64,000 nucleotides of DNA from Actibacterium lipolyticum (GTDB lineage Bacteria; Pseudomonadota; Alphaproteobacteria; Rhodobacterales; Rhodobacteraceae). Each line of letters starts with the position of its first letter. The stretch's first letter is position 1. A program made the translations under genes and the position numbers. This document shows, piece after piece, positions 43,990-52,795 of the stretch. The notes beneath the pieces were generated by a model, which saw only the letters and a list, made by a program, of their open reading frames with translations, had not been told where the DNA came from and did not search any database. The stretch spans positions 1-64,000 of the forward strand of contig NZ_FXYE01000004.1 in NCBI RefSeq assembly GCF_900184935.1. The letters are read 5' to 3'.

Positions 43990-44413
43990 GGGTTTGCAGG
44001 ACGATTTCAGACCGGACATGCGCGACCTGCGGGTGGGGCAGCAGTTTTTTGTGGATGAAGTCGGCGAAAGCCTCCAAATCACGGACACGGATGTCCAACA
44101 CATAGTCGGCATCCCCCGCCACCGAAAACGCGGACCTGACTTGCGGGTGGGCTTGGATGAACTGGGAAAAGTCATCTTCTTGCCCATGGCTGCGCAGGTT
44201 CACGCGGGTGATTGCGCGCAGGCCAAAGCCCAGTTTGGTGGCGCTTAATCGGGCAGAGTACCCTTCGATCAGCCCGGCGTCCTCAAGCGCGGTCCGACGG
44301 CGCGAGCATTGAGAGGCGGACAGGTTCACCACCTCGGCCAAGGCGGCGTTGGTCATTGACCCGTCACGTTGAAGTGCGTCCAGAATCGCGTGGTCAAAGC
44401 TATCTATGCGCAT
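43955..44413 (-). CDS. Lrp/AsnC-family transcriptional regulator
   Basis: 152 residues from ATG 44413 (a second ATG at 44422). HTH about 1-55 (DALQRDGSMTNAALAEVVNLSASQCSRRRTALEDAGLI in two helices), then the RAM/effector beta-alpha-beta domain (QVRSAFSVAGDADYVLDIRVRDLEAFADFI in parts). It is divergent from the 4-hydroxyphenylpyruvate dioxygenase gene, and likely senses an aromatic amino acid or its keto acid to control tyrosine degradation. Confidence 0.87.
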   Translation of the reverse strand: MRIDSFDHAILDALQRDGSMTNAALAEVVNLSASQCSRRRTALEDAGLIEGYSARLSATKLGFGLRAITRVNLRSHGQEDDFSQFIQAHPQVRSAFSVAGDADYVLDIRVRDLEAFADFIHKKLLPHPQVAHVRSEIVLQTLKDRKGLDLMA

Positions 44414-44540
44414 TTTGTGCATCCTGTGGGTGTTTGCTGAAAATATCGTGCAAATATGCGGCCCGCGCGCCTTGCTTTGCAACCCCCGTGCAGTCCTTTA
44501 CTGCGATAAAGCAAAAAACGCACGAACACGGAGGAAAGAC

Positions 44541-45653
44541 ATGGGCCCGTTCCCGCACAACGCCCCAAAGGCGCAGATCAGCGACGCGAACCCCGCCGGC
44601 ACCGACGGCTTCGAATTTGTCGAATTCGCGCATCCCGACCCCAGGGTCTTGGATACGCTATTCCGCCAGATGGGTTATGTTCCCGTGGCCAAGCACAAGT
44701 CCAAAGACATCACGCTGTATCGGCAGGGCGACATCAACTATTTGCTGAATGCCGAGCCTGACTCTCACGGTGCGCAATTTGTCGAAGATCACGGCCCCTG
44801 CGCCCCGGCGATGGCGTGGCGTGTGGTGGATGCACAGGTTGCACTGAAACGCGCGGTCGATCTGGGCGCGACGGAATACACCGGCCCCGGCAAATCCATC
44901 GACGCCCCTGCGGTGGTCGGGATCGGCGGGTCGCTTTTGTATTTCATCGACACCTATGGCGGTGACGAGTCCTGCTATGAAAATGATTTTGAGTGGCTGG
45001 GCGAACCGAACCCCCGCCCGGTTGGCTTTGGGTTCTATTACCTCGATCACCTGACGCATAACGTGATCCGCGGGAACATGGACACCTGGTACAAGTTCTA
45101 TTCCGAAACCTTCAATTTCCGCGAGATCAAGTATTTCGACATCAAGGGCAAACAGACCGGCCTTGTGTCACGTGCGCTGACCTCGCCGGATGGGAAAATC
45201 CGTATTCCGATCAACGAAAGCACCGACGATCACAGCCAGATCGAAGAGTACCTGCGCGAATATAAGGGCGAGGGGATTCAGCATATCGCGGTGGCCTCCA
45301 ATGACATCTATGGCTCAACCGACCGGATTGCGGATGCGGGCATGGAATTTATGCCCGGCCCTCCCGCCACCTATTACGAGATGAGCCATAAGCGCGTGAA
45401 GGGCCATGAAGAGCCTATCGACCGCATGAAAAAGCGGGGCATCCTGATTGATGGCGAAGGCGTCGTTGGTGGTGGTGAAACGCGGATTCTGCTTCAGATA
45501 TTCTCTAAAACCGTCATCGGCCCGATCTTTTTCGAATTCATTCAGCGCAAAGGCGATGATGGTTTTGGCGAAGGTAACTTCCGCGCGCTGTTTGAATCGA
45601 TCGAAGAAGATCAGATCAGGCGCGGCGTGCTGAAAGCCGAACCCGCAGAATGA
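44541..45653 (+). CDS. hppD: 4-Hydroxyphenylpyruvate dioxygenase
   Basis: 370 residues from ATG 44541 (GGAGGAAAGAC upstream). Converts 4-hydroxyphenylpyruvate to homogentisate in tyrosine degradation. Two vicinal-oxygen-chelate domains; the iron ligands are His in YYLDHLTHN (about residue 175), His in EGIQHIAVAS (about 250) and Glu in FFEFIQRKG (about 330). The C-terminal gate helix FGEGNFRALFESIE is present. It overlaps the Rieske gene by an ATGA. No homogentisate dioxygenase or fumarylacetoacetase is in the window. Confidence 0.95.
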   Translation: MGPFPHNAPKAQISDANPAGTDGFEFVEFAHPDPRVLDTLFRQMGYVPVAKHKSKDITLYRQGDINYLLNAEPDSHGAQFVEDHGPCAPAMAWRVVDAQVALKRAVDLGATEYTGPGKSIDAPAVVGIGGSLLYFIDTYGGDESCYENDFEWLGEPNPRPVGFGFYYLDHLTHNVIRGNMDTWYKFYSETFNFREIKYFDIKGKQTGLVSRALTSPDGKIRIPINESTDDHSQIEEYLREYKGEGIQHIAVASNDIYGSTDRIADAGMEFMPGPPATYYEMSHKRVKGHEEPIDRMKKRGILIDGEGVVGGGETRILLQIFSKTVIGPIFFEFIQRKGDDGFGEGNFRALFESIEEDQIRRGVLKAEPAE

Positions 45654-46000
45654 GTTGGACAGATTATTCCACGGCCCCTCCTGCAGGGACCGTGGTTTGC
45701 AGCGCGGACGACGTGAACGGCGCGATCACCCGGACCGTCACAACGCCGCGCGGTGAATTTCCCGTTCTGTTGGTGCGCGTGGGGCAGGGGATAAAGGCCT
45801 ATGTCAACGCTTGCCCCCACCAATATCTGCCGCTGGATTACCGGGGTAATCAGCTTCTTTCGGCGGATGGAACGAAACTGTTGTGTACCGCTCATGGCGC
45901 GGTGTTCGACAAAGAGGATGGCGCGCCCGTCGCGGGGGCCGATTGTGGGCTGGACGCGGTGCCGGTTGCGGTGGTCGATGATCAGGTGGTCATCGCTTAG
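45650..46000 (+). CDS. Small Rieske [2Fe-2S] protein
   Basis: 116 residues, ATGA overlap with hppD. Ligands are CPH (in VNACPHQYLPLD) and CTAH (in KLLCTAHGAVFD), then GLDAVPVAVVDDQVVI. This is a stand-alone ferredoxin-type Rieske domain, like those of ring-hydroxylating systems or nitrite reductase small subunits. HPPD itself needs no external reductant, so the tight coupling is unexpected; the partner may be elsewhere. Convergent with the LysR gene; their ends overlap by four bases. Confidence 0.87.
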   Translation: MSWTDYSTAPPAGTVVCSADDVNGAITRTVTTPRGEFPVLLVRVGQGIKAYVNACPHQYLPLDYRGNQLLSADGTKLLCTAHGAVFDKEDGAPVAGADCGLDAVPVAVVDDQVVIA

Positions 46001-46932
46001 CGGCTGTTGATTGTCTTGGCGGCGTGCCACTGGCCGTTGTTTACGGCATCGGTCACCAGCCTTTGGGTCAGCTCGGTTATCGTTTCGCTTAGCTGGGTTG
46101 GCTCTGCCCCTGCGGGGGTGACCATGTACAAGGTGCGCAAGGGGCGCGGGTCTAGAATAGGGCGGGCGTTCAATTGGCCGCTTTCCAACAGTTCCGATAC
46201 CAATACTTTGGGTGCCAAGGTGCACCCCAGCCGTTCGGTCAGCGCGCTTTGCGTGGCGGCGATTGATGCCACTTGGATTTGCGCCTTTTCCTCTAACGTT
46301 GCCAAAATGCCGGGCTTGTCGACCAAGGCCCGCGACAGCACGCCACTTTGCAGAATAAAGAGCGGTAGCTGGGTCATCTCATCCCACGTGATTGGCGACT
46401 GAGTGGCCCCGATGATCGACTGATGGCCCATGCAAAACAGCTCTTCCTCTAACAGGGCTACGCGTTCTGTGCGGGGGTCTTGGGGTGGGTTAAAGATAAG
46501 CGCGAGTTGGATTTCACGATTGGTCAGGGTGGCATAGGTGACACCTGAAAGCCCTTCGCGCAACAACAGGCGAACCTTTGGATATTGCTCTGACACGCTG
46601 CGCATCAGGCTGGCGCCGATGACCTTGATCACGGAATAGGGCATCCCGATTGCAAAATGACCCGAGATTTCAGATTGCCCATATTTGACATCGCTGATCG
46701 CGGCATCCACGGCACTTAGTATCCCGTTCGCATGATCCAACAGCTTGATCCCGGCCGCCGTTGGCACCATCCCGCGCGGTTTTCGTACAAAGAGTTTTGT
46801 CTCTAACTCTGCTTCCAGATTGGCGATGTGATGACTGATTGCTGACGTCGCGACGTTACAGTGATCAGCCGCGTGCGACAGGTTTTTGAACCGGCAAACG
46901 GTCGCGAAATATCTAAGCTGTCTGGCGTCCAT
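45997..46932 (-). CDS. LysR-family transcriptional regulator
   Basis: 311 residues. N-terminal HTH LRYFATVCRFKNLSHAADHCNVATSAISHHIANLEAEL in two helices, then the periplasmic-binding-like effector domain (GHFAIGMPYSVIKVIG, CTLAPKVLVSELLE). It is divergent from the CoA-transferase gene across 102 bp, and so is the likely activator of the CoA-transferase/lyase/TRAP operon, with a pathway acid as co-inducer. Confidence 0.87.
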   Translation of the reverse strand: MDARQLRYFATVCRFKNLSHAADHCNVATSAISHHIANLEAELETKLFVRKPRGMVPTAAGIKLLDHANGILSAVDAAISDVKYGQSEISGHFAIGMPYSVIKVIGASLMRSVSEQYPKVRLLLREGLSGVTYATLTNREIQLALIFNPPQDPRTERVALLEEELFCMGHQSIIGATQSPITWDEMTQLPLFILQSGVLSRALVDKPGILATLEEKAQIQVASIAATQSALTERLGCTLAPKVLVSELLESGQLNARPILDPRPLRTLYMVTPAGAEPTQLSETITELTQRLVTDAVNNGQWHAAKTINSR

Positions 46933-47034
46933 TTTGCTTTCGAAATTTTAGAATGATATTTTCAATATGTTGTAATTTTATGTCCGCTGTGAATCAAGCA
47001 GGATCGCCCCAACAAGAATTCTGAGGGGGAAAAC

Positions 47035-48180
47035 ATGCCCGTTGATTTACCGCTTTCCGGTGTCCGTGTGGTTGAGATGAGCCATATGATCATGGGGCCG
47101 TCTTGTGGGATGTTCCTTGGGTTTCTGGGCGCCGAGGTGATCAAGGTAGAACCGCCAGAGGGTGACAAAACGCGTAACTTAACCGGCATGGGCGCGGGGT
47201 TTTTTCCGACTTTCAACCGGGGCAAAAAATCCGTCACGCTTGATTTGAAAGCCGACGAAGGGCGCGACACGCTGAAGGCATTGTTGGCGACGGCAGACGT
47301 GTTTGTTGAAAACTTCCGCGACATTTCGTTGGCGAAGATGGGCTTTGCCCCGGACAAGCTGCGCCAAGCATTTCCAAGTTTGATTGTGGCGTCCTGCAAG
47401 GGGTTCCTTCACGGCCCATATGAAAACCGGACAGCAATGGACGAGGTCGTCCAGATGATGACCGGTATGGCGCATATGACGGGCCCAACGGGGCGACCGC
47501 TGCGCATTGGGTCATCTGCAAATGACATCATGGGCGGCCTGTTCGGTGCGTTTTCGGTTTTGGCGGCGTTGATACAGCGACAGCGCACACGCGAAGGCGC
47601 GGCCCTTAGGGTTGGCCTGTTTGAGAACTGTCTGCTGCTGGTTGCGCAGCACATGGTGCAGTTTGATATCGAAGGAACCGAAGCGCCTCCCATGCCAGAG
47701 CGTGAATTTTCCTGGCCCGTCTATGACATCTTCAAAACCGCTGAAGGTCGCCCAATTTTTATTGGCGCGGTGACAGAGGGGCAGTGGGCCAAGCTTTGCG
47801 ATGTGTTGGGCTTGGATCAATTGTTGGCTGATGCGCGCCTTCAGACGCGAGTTGATCAGATTGCGGCGCGCGATTGGACCCTTCCAATCATTGAAAAAGC
47901 GGTCGCTGGGCGTGGTTATGACGACCTGCTTGACGCGTTTGAACAAACCGGCATTCCGTTTTCCCCCATCGCCCGCCCGAAAGAGATGTATGACGACCCG
48001 CATGTGAACCGCGAAGGCGGGCTGTTCACCTCGCATTACGCGGATAAGAAGGATTTCCGCGCACCGGGGCTTCCCATCGAAATGAATGGCCGTCCGATGG
48101 TGGCGGAAAACGTGGATCTGCCCAGTGTTGGCCAGCACACGGATGAAATACTTGGCGCATTGCTGACAAAGGCGGTGTGA
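47035..48180 (+). CDS. CaiB/BaiF family (class III) CoA-transferase
   Basis: 381 residues from ATG 47035 (GAGGGGGAAAAC upstream). Family motifs: GVRVVEMSHMIMGPSCGMFLGFLGAEVIKVEPPEGD in parts, VENFRD, and the nucleophilic Asp in SSANDIMGGLFG at about 163. Such enzymes move CoA between carboxylic acids; the eukaryotic SUGCT relative uses hydroxymethylglutarate and glutarate. Head of an operon with an HMG-CoA-lyase-type enzyme (start overlapping its stop) and a TRAP importer, so it probably activates an imported dicarboxylate with succinyl- or acetyl-CoA. Confidence 0.88.
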   Translation: MPVDLPLSGVRVVEMSHMIMGPSCGMFLGFLGAEVIKVEPPEGDKTRNLTGMGAGFFPTFNRGKKSVTLDLKADEGRDTLKALLATADVFVENFRDISLAKMGFAPDKLRQAFPSLIVASCKGFLHGPYENRTAMDEVVQMMTGMAHMTGPTGRPLRIGSSANDIMGGLFGAFSVLAALIQRQRTREGAALRVGLFENCLLLVAQHMVQFDIEGTEAPPMPEREFSWPVYDIFKTAEGRPIFIGAVTEGQWAKLCDVLGLDQLLADARLQTRVDQIAARDWTLPIIEKAVAGRGYDDLLDAFEQTGIPFSPIARPKEMYDDPHVNREGGLFTSHYADKKDFRAPGLPIEMNGRPMVAENVDLPSVGQHTDEILGALLTKAV

Positions 48181-49127
48181 CGATGGGCGGTGTGTTTAAG
48201 CCATACCCGACCGGCACAATCGCGTTGCGAGAGGTCGGCCTGCGTGACGGGTTGCAGCTGACAAAGTCTTATCCTTCGACGGCGGCAAAAAGGGACTGGA
48301 TCGCACAAGAATACGCCGCGGGTTTGCGCCATTTTGAGGTGGGCTCGTTCCTTCCGCCATCCCGGACGCCTCAGTTCGCTGATGTGCGCGACGTCATCGA
48401 TGCGGTGAATTCACACCCCCAAGCACACGGTGTTGCACTGGCGCTGAACGAACGGGGCGCAACGGATGCCTTGGCTACGGAGGTGCAGGAAATCACGGTC
48501 GTGATCTCGGCCTCTGCGGCCCATAACGAAGCCAACGTGCGCCGGTCGCAGGAACAAAGTTTGCACGAAATCGCGAATGTTGTGCGCCTGCGCGATGAAA
48601 GCGACCGTGACCCGATTATCAACGTCGGGATTGCGATGGCGTTTGGCTGTTCGATTTCCGGTGATGTGGCCGAAGACGACGTGATGCGTTTGGTCGATCA
48701 ATGTATGGGCGCAGGCGCTGATATGGTGGGGCTTGCCGATACGGTGGGATACGCAGGGCCGCGCCAGATAGAGAGGCTGTGTAAACGCATGGCCTCCCGG
48801 TTCGGGGATGCGCCCTATGTGATGCATTTGCACGACACGCGCGGGCTTGGCTTGGCCAATGCGTCGGCGGCGTTGGATGCGGGGTGCCGGGTGTTCGACG
48901 CCTCGCTTGCGGGTTTGGGCGGGTGCCCCTTTGCGCCGGGTGCGACCGGAAACATCGTTTTAGAAGATTTGATATTTTTGGCGGAAACCAAGGGGTTCGC
49001 CACGGGGATCGACCTGAACACGGTCGTCAAAGCGCGCGCCATCCTGCAAGAGGAGATGCCGGACGAAGCGCTGCACGGGGCGATTGCCCAATCAGGGGTG
49101 CCAAGAACCTCTGGCTGGCGCGCTTAA
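48177..49127 (+). CDS. Hydroxymethylglutaryl-CoA lyase family enzyme
   Basis: 316 residues from GTG 48177, which overlaps the upstream TGA; ATG 48183 is an alternative. A DRE-TIM aldolase: IALREVGLRDGLQL (the Arg-Asp metal site), MHLHDTRGLGLANA (His-x-His) and the catalytic-cysteine loop GLGGCPFAPGATGN. HMG-CoA lyase yields acetoacetate and acetyl-CoA; citramalyl-CoA or related lyase activity is the alternative. Operon position after a CoA-transferase supports splitting of a 3-hydroxy-3-methyl acyl-CoA made from an imported acid. Confidence 0.88.
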   Translation: MTMGGVFKPYPTGTIALREVGLRDGLQLTKSYPSTAAKRDWIAQEYAAGLRHFEVGSFLPPSRTPQFADVRDVIDAVNSHPQAHGVALALNERGATDALATEVQEITVVISASAAHNEANVRRSQEQSLHEIANVVRLRDESDRDPIINVGIAMAFGCSISGDVAEDDVMRLVDQCMGAGADMVGLADTVGYAGPRQIERLCKRMASRFGDAPYVMHLHDTRGLGLANASAALDAGCRVFDASLAGLGGCPFAPGATGNIVLEDLIFLAETKGFATGIDLNTVVKARAILQEEMPDEALHGAIAQSGVPRTSGWRA

Positions 49128-49165
49128 CGCGCCACGAAACACGCGATACCAATGGGAGGAAACCA

Positions 49166-50157
49166 ATGAAACACACAGTAATGTCCGCAGCGCTTGCGAC
49201 TGTTCTGTCCGTATCCGGCGCGGCGGCGGCAACGCCAATGCGATGCAGTCACCAACTGCCGCCGTCACATGCCATCGCTCAGGTCGTTGACCGCTGGGCC
49301 GCAGAAGTAGAGACGCTTTCGAATAACGAGATCGACGTTCAGATTTTGGGGCAGACAGTTTGGTCGGCGCCAAGGAAAACATCATCGCCACGGCCAAAGG
49401 TGATGTCGAATGCGCGTTTTCGGTACAGTTTCAGTGGGGTAAGACGCTTCCGATCATGACGGTCACAACCGCGCCCTATGCGTTTGCTGATATGAACATC
49501 TGGCGCAATTGGCACGATTCCGAGGCTGCAGCGTTCTTGGGTGAAAAGCTGGAACAGAAGGGTGTGAAGAACGTTGTATGGATGTTCCAAACCAACAGTT
49601 CTGTTTTCACGTCCAATGACAAATTCCTGAAAACCCCGGACGATTTTAAGGGCATGAAAATTCGTGGCCTTGTGCCTGCTTTCAACGCTTCGCTTGATGC
49701 GCTTGGGGCCGCGCCGGTTTCGATGTCGGGATCCGAAGTGTATCAGGGCTTGGCGACTGGCGTGATTGATGGCGGCCTAACGGGCGTGGACGCGGCTATT
49801 TCGCGCAAATATTACGAGGTACAGGATCATTTTTCCGTCGTTCCGGTGATTTCGGTTTATTTCCACGGATACCTGAACCCGAAATTTTACGCCGGCCTGT
49901 CGGATACAGCGAAGGCGGCGCTTGACGATGCCGGGCGCAAAGCCGCGCTTTGGGCGATTGACGCAGCCGAGGAAAACGCGAAATCCGCGCCCGAAGAATT
50001 GGCCGCGAAGGGCGTCAATGTTTACACTTTGACAGCCGAAGAAAACGCAGCATTAGAAGGTGTGATGCGCCCCGCATTCGATGCGGTATTCGGGTCTGAT
50101 GATGCCGACAGCAAGAAGTTGTTGGAACTGATCGACCTGCAGCGCAGCGAGTCTTAA
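49166..50157 (+). pseudogene. TRAP substrate-binding protein (DctP family), apparent frameshift
   Basis: Starts at ATG 49166 (GGGAGGAAACCA upstream) with signal peptide MSAALATVLSVSGAAAA. The frame is lost after IDVQILG at four G's, 49348-49351. Adding one G gives GADSLVGAKENIIATAKGD and a continuous DctP of about 330 residues to 50157, with the substrate region GMKIRGLVPAFNASLDALGA and VYQGLATGVIDGGLTG. Either a real inactivating deletion or a homopolymer sequencing error. The permease genes behind it are intact, which favours an error. Imports a dicarboxylate for the CoA-transferase/lyase pair. Confidence 0.85.
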
Positions 50158-50159
50158 GC

Positions 50160-50690
50160 ATGATCCAAAATGATGAACAGACGGGGGCGGCGATTGTCGC
50201 CCCCCGCTCAGAGCGATTGGTGTCGCCAGTTGTCAGAGTGTTCGGCGCGGTGAGTTCGCTGTTGATCCTAACAACTCTGTTTTTGACGCTTTATTCCATC
50301 GTTATGCGCTATGTCTTTTCGCGCCCGCCGGTTTGGATCGACGAATTCATCGGCTACCTTCTGGTCGCGTTGATCATGTGTGGCGTGGCCGAAGCCTACC
50401 GCCAACGCGATCATATCGCGATTGACCTGGTCACTGCCAAACTTGGGCGCCGCGGGCGTTTCGCAAAAGGTGTCTGGAGCGACATTTGCGTGTTTGCCTT
50501 TGCGCTGGTGCTGGGGGTCAGCAGTTGGGAGGCGATCGAATTTGCGCACATGTTCGGTTCTTACTCCTCTGGCGCGATCGAGATTCAAACATGGATTCCG
50601 CAGGTGCCGATGCTGATTGCCGCAACCTTGCTTGGTGCGTTTGCGATTGCCCGCCTGATTGGCCGCTTTTCAAAGGAGCGGCAAACATGA
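50160..50690 (+). CDS. TRAP transporter small permease (DctQ)
   Basis: 176 residues with four hydrophobic segments. Core motif YSIVMRYVFSRPPVWIDEFIGYLL in two helices (about 40-70), RQRDHIAIDLV and the last helix MLIAATLLGAFAIARLIG. Anchors the DctM permease. Starts 2 bp after the DctP stop, and its TGA overlaps the DctM ATG (ATGA). Confidence 0.9.
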   Translation: MIQNDEQTGAAIVAPRSERLVSPVVRVFGAVSSLLILTTLFLTLYSIVMRYVFSRPPVWIDEFIGYLLVALIMCGVAEAYRQRDHIAIDLVTAKLGRRGRFAKGVWSDICVFAFALVLGVSSWEAIEFAHMFGSYSSGAIEIQTWIPQVPMLIAATLLGAFAIARLIGRFSKERQT

Positions 50691-51970
50691 CTGCGTTCTT
50701 GGTGTTTTCCGGGCTGATCTTGTTGCTGCTGACAGGCGTGCCGATTTTTGCGGCGTTGGGGCTTAGTGCGACGGTCATATTGTTGCTGTTTGAAGGCGGA
50801 ATAGGCTCTGTTGCGGATACGGTTTTTTCGCATCTGAACAAACCGATCCTGGCCACAATCCCGCTGTTTGTGTTCATGGCACAGGTCATGATCCGTGCCA
50901 AAGTCATCGATGACCTTTACGCAATGGCCCATACGTTGATCGGGCACATTCGCGGCGGGCTGGGGGTGGCGACGGTTCTGGCCTGCACCATTTTCGCGGC
51001 CATTTCAGGGTCTTCCGTGGCGACTGCCTTGTCCATCGGGTCAAGCGCGATACCGCAGATGGAAAAGTACGGCTTCCCCCGGCGCGAAGCGCTTGGCGTG
51101 GTTGCCGCAGGTGGCACATTGGGCATCCTTATTCCGCCGTCCGGGCCGATGATCCTTTATGCGATCGTGTCCGAAGCCTCGATCGGGGCGTTGTTCTTGG
51201 CGGGCATCATCCCGGGCCTTTTACTGGCGCTGATCTTTGCAGGTTATTCGATTGTCAGCGCGTCATTGCGTGGTGGCGACAGGCCCCCGTTTGCGGGGTC
51301 TAATCAGGTCTTTGCCGCGATCCGCAAATCCATCTGGGCGGTGATGGCCCCGCCTGTGGTGATGGGCGGGATCTATTTCGGTGTTTTCACCGCGTCCGAG
51401 GCCGCGGCCGTTGGGTCGGCCTATGCCTTGGTGGTTGCGGTCGTTGTTTATCGAAATTTCGGCCTGCGCGACTTGTGGGATTGCACCTATGCCGCGATGC
51501 GTACGTCGATGATGGTGTTTATGATTATCGCGGGTGCCGCAATGTTCGGCCACGCGATTACAATCATCCGATTGCCCGTGGGTGTAACGGAAATGGTTAG
51601 CCAACTGGGCTGGGGCCCGATGGGCTTTATGCTGGCGGTTATGGCCATGATTTTTGTGATGGGGATGTTCTTTGAATCCATCGCGATTATCCTGATCACG
51701 ACACCGATTTTGCTGCCCACGATGCATGCGATGGACATTGATCTGGTCTGGTACGGCGTATTGCTGATGATCAACCTAGAATTGGCGATGATCACGCCGC
51801 CCGTCGGTATGAACCTGTTTGTCATCAAGGGCATAACGCCCGCCCCCCTGTCCGAGGTCATCCAAGGGGCCGCGCCTTATGTGGTGTTGATGTTGATCGG
51901 CTTGCTTGCGCTTTTGATGGTGCCCGGCCTTGCCACGTGGCTGCCGTATGCGGCTGGGTTTGGCCGATAA
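50687..51970 (+). CDS. TRAP transporter large permease (DctM)
   Basis: 427 residues from ATG 50687 (CAAAGGAGCGGCAAAC upstream). Twelve or so helices. Typical motifs: FSGLILLLLTGVPIFAALGL, the GSSVATA loop, LGILIPPSGPMILYA and ITPPVGMNLFVIKGI. Sodium-coupled permease that works with the DctP and DctQ genes before it. Convergent with paaX, ends 2 bp apart. Confidence 0.93.
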   Translation: MTAFLVFSGLILLLLTGVPIFAALGLSATVILLLFEGGIGSVADTVFSHLNKPILATIPLFVFMAQVMIRAKVIDDLYAMAHTLIGHIRGGLGVATVLACTIFAAISGSSVATALSIGSSAIPQMEKYGFPRREALGVVAAGGTLGILIPPSGPMILYAIVSEASIGALFLAGIIPGLLLALIFAGYSIVSASLRGGDRPPFAGSNQVFAAIRKSIWAVMAPPVVMGGIYFGVFTASEAAAVGSAYALVVAVVVYRNFGLRDLWDCTYAAMRTSMMVFMIIAGAAMFGHAITIIRLPVGVTEMVSQLGWGPMGFMLAVMAMIFVMGMFFESIAIILITTPILLPTMHAMDIDLVWYGVLLMINLELAMITPPVGMNLFVIKGITPAPLSEVIQGAAPYVVLMLIGLLALLMVPGLATWLPYAAGFGR

Positions 51971-51972
51971 GG

Positions 51973-52758
51973 TTAGGTGCTGATTGCTTGTGCCAGCTCT
52001 GCTCCGGTGTGCCGGGGCAGATGCTTGAACACTGCGGCGCATTCGTTGCGGCATTGGGTGATGCCCCAGTCCTGACCGAACAGGGTTTCGACCAATGGCG
52101 CGTGGCGCAGCAAAACGCGGCGCCATTCATGGACCGTCAACAACCTTATCGTGGCTGCGTCTAGCGGCGGTAACCTGTCTGCGTTTTCCAGCAGAGGCTG
52201 CATCGCAGAAAGGAAGCGTTTCAGGTTCGCGTAGGCCTGTTTCAGCCCGTCAAGTTCTGTGGCATCCACGACCCACGGGGGGATGGTGTCACGGTTGAAC
52301 TCAATACAGAAGGTCGCGTCACCCTGTGGCGCATGGCCCGAGCCAAGAAATATGTTCGGGGCCAGCGGCAGCTGATCTTGGGATGGTATGCCCGGCTGTT
52401 TGGCGATGATCACATGCCACCGTGATACCGGATCAATCTGCGGGGCGTAAATTCTGTGACTGGCTGCATGGGTTTGGCGCAGCCCGGTTTCACTTAGGCT
52501 GTACCGGCTTTGCCGCCCTTCGCGGCGGGCCGTGATCCAGCCGTCGTTCTTAAGCCGGTGCAACGCCACCCGCATCGCCTGAGGTTTGATACCGATCCGT
52601 TCCGTCAACGCTGAAAGGACAAGCCCGCTGACCTCGTCGCCGGGATTGGGGGCCATGTCGCCAAGGATCGTTGTCAGGTAGGACCAGACCTTTATTTCGC
52701 TGCCACCGAAAAAGGTCGCGATCAGGTGGTCGGTATCCGTCGTCGTTTGCGCATCCAT
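51973..52758 (-). CDS. paaX: PaaX-family regulator of phenylacetate degradation
   Basis: 261 residues. PaaX pattern: N-terminal winged helix with SYLTTILGD-like KVWSYLTTILGDMA, ALTERIGIKPQAMRVALHRLKNDGWI and REGRQSRYSLSETG; then the middle domain and a C-terminal helical part (VHEWRRVLLRHAPLVETLFG). PaaX represses paa genes until phenylacetyl-CoA binds. It precedes paaZ on the same strand but is separated by 37 bp and lies downstream of it, so it may be the end of that unit. Confidence 0.88.
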   Translation of the reverse strand: MDAQTTTDTDHLIATFFGGSEIKVWSYLTTILGDMAPNPGDEVSGLVLSALTERIGIKPQAMRVALHRLKNDGWITARREGRQSRYSLSETGLRQTHAASHRIYAPQIDPVSRWHVIIAKQPGIPSQDQLPLAPNIFLGSGHAPQGDATFCIEFNRDTIPPWVVDATELDGLKQAYANLKRFLSAMQPLLENADRLPPLDAATIRLLTVHEWRRVLLRHAPLVETLFGQDWGITQCRNECAAVFKHLPRHTGAELAQAIST

Positions 52759-52795
52759 ACAGGCGGTATACTAAAGCGCGGGCCGCACCGCCACG

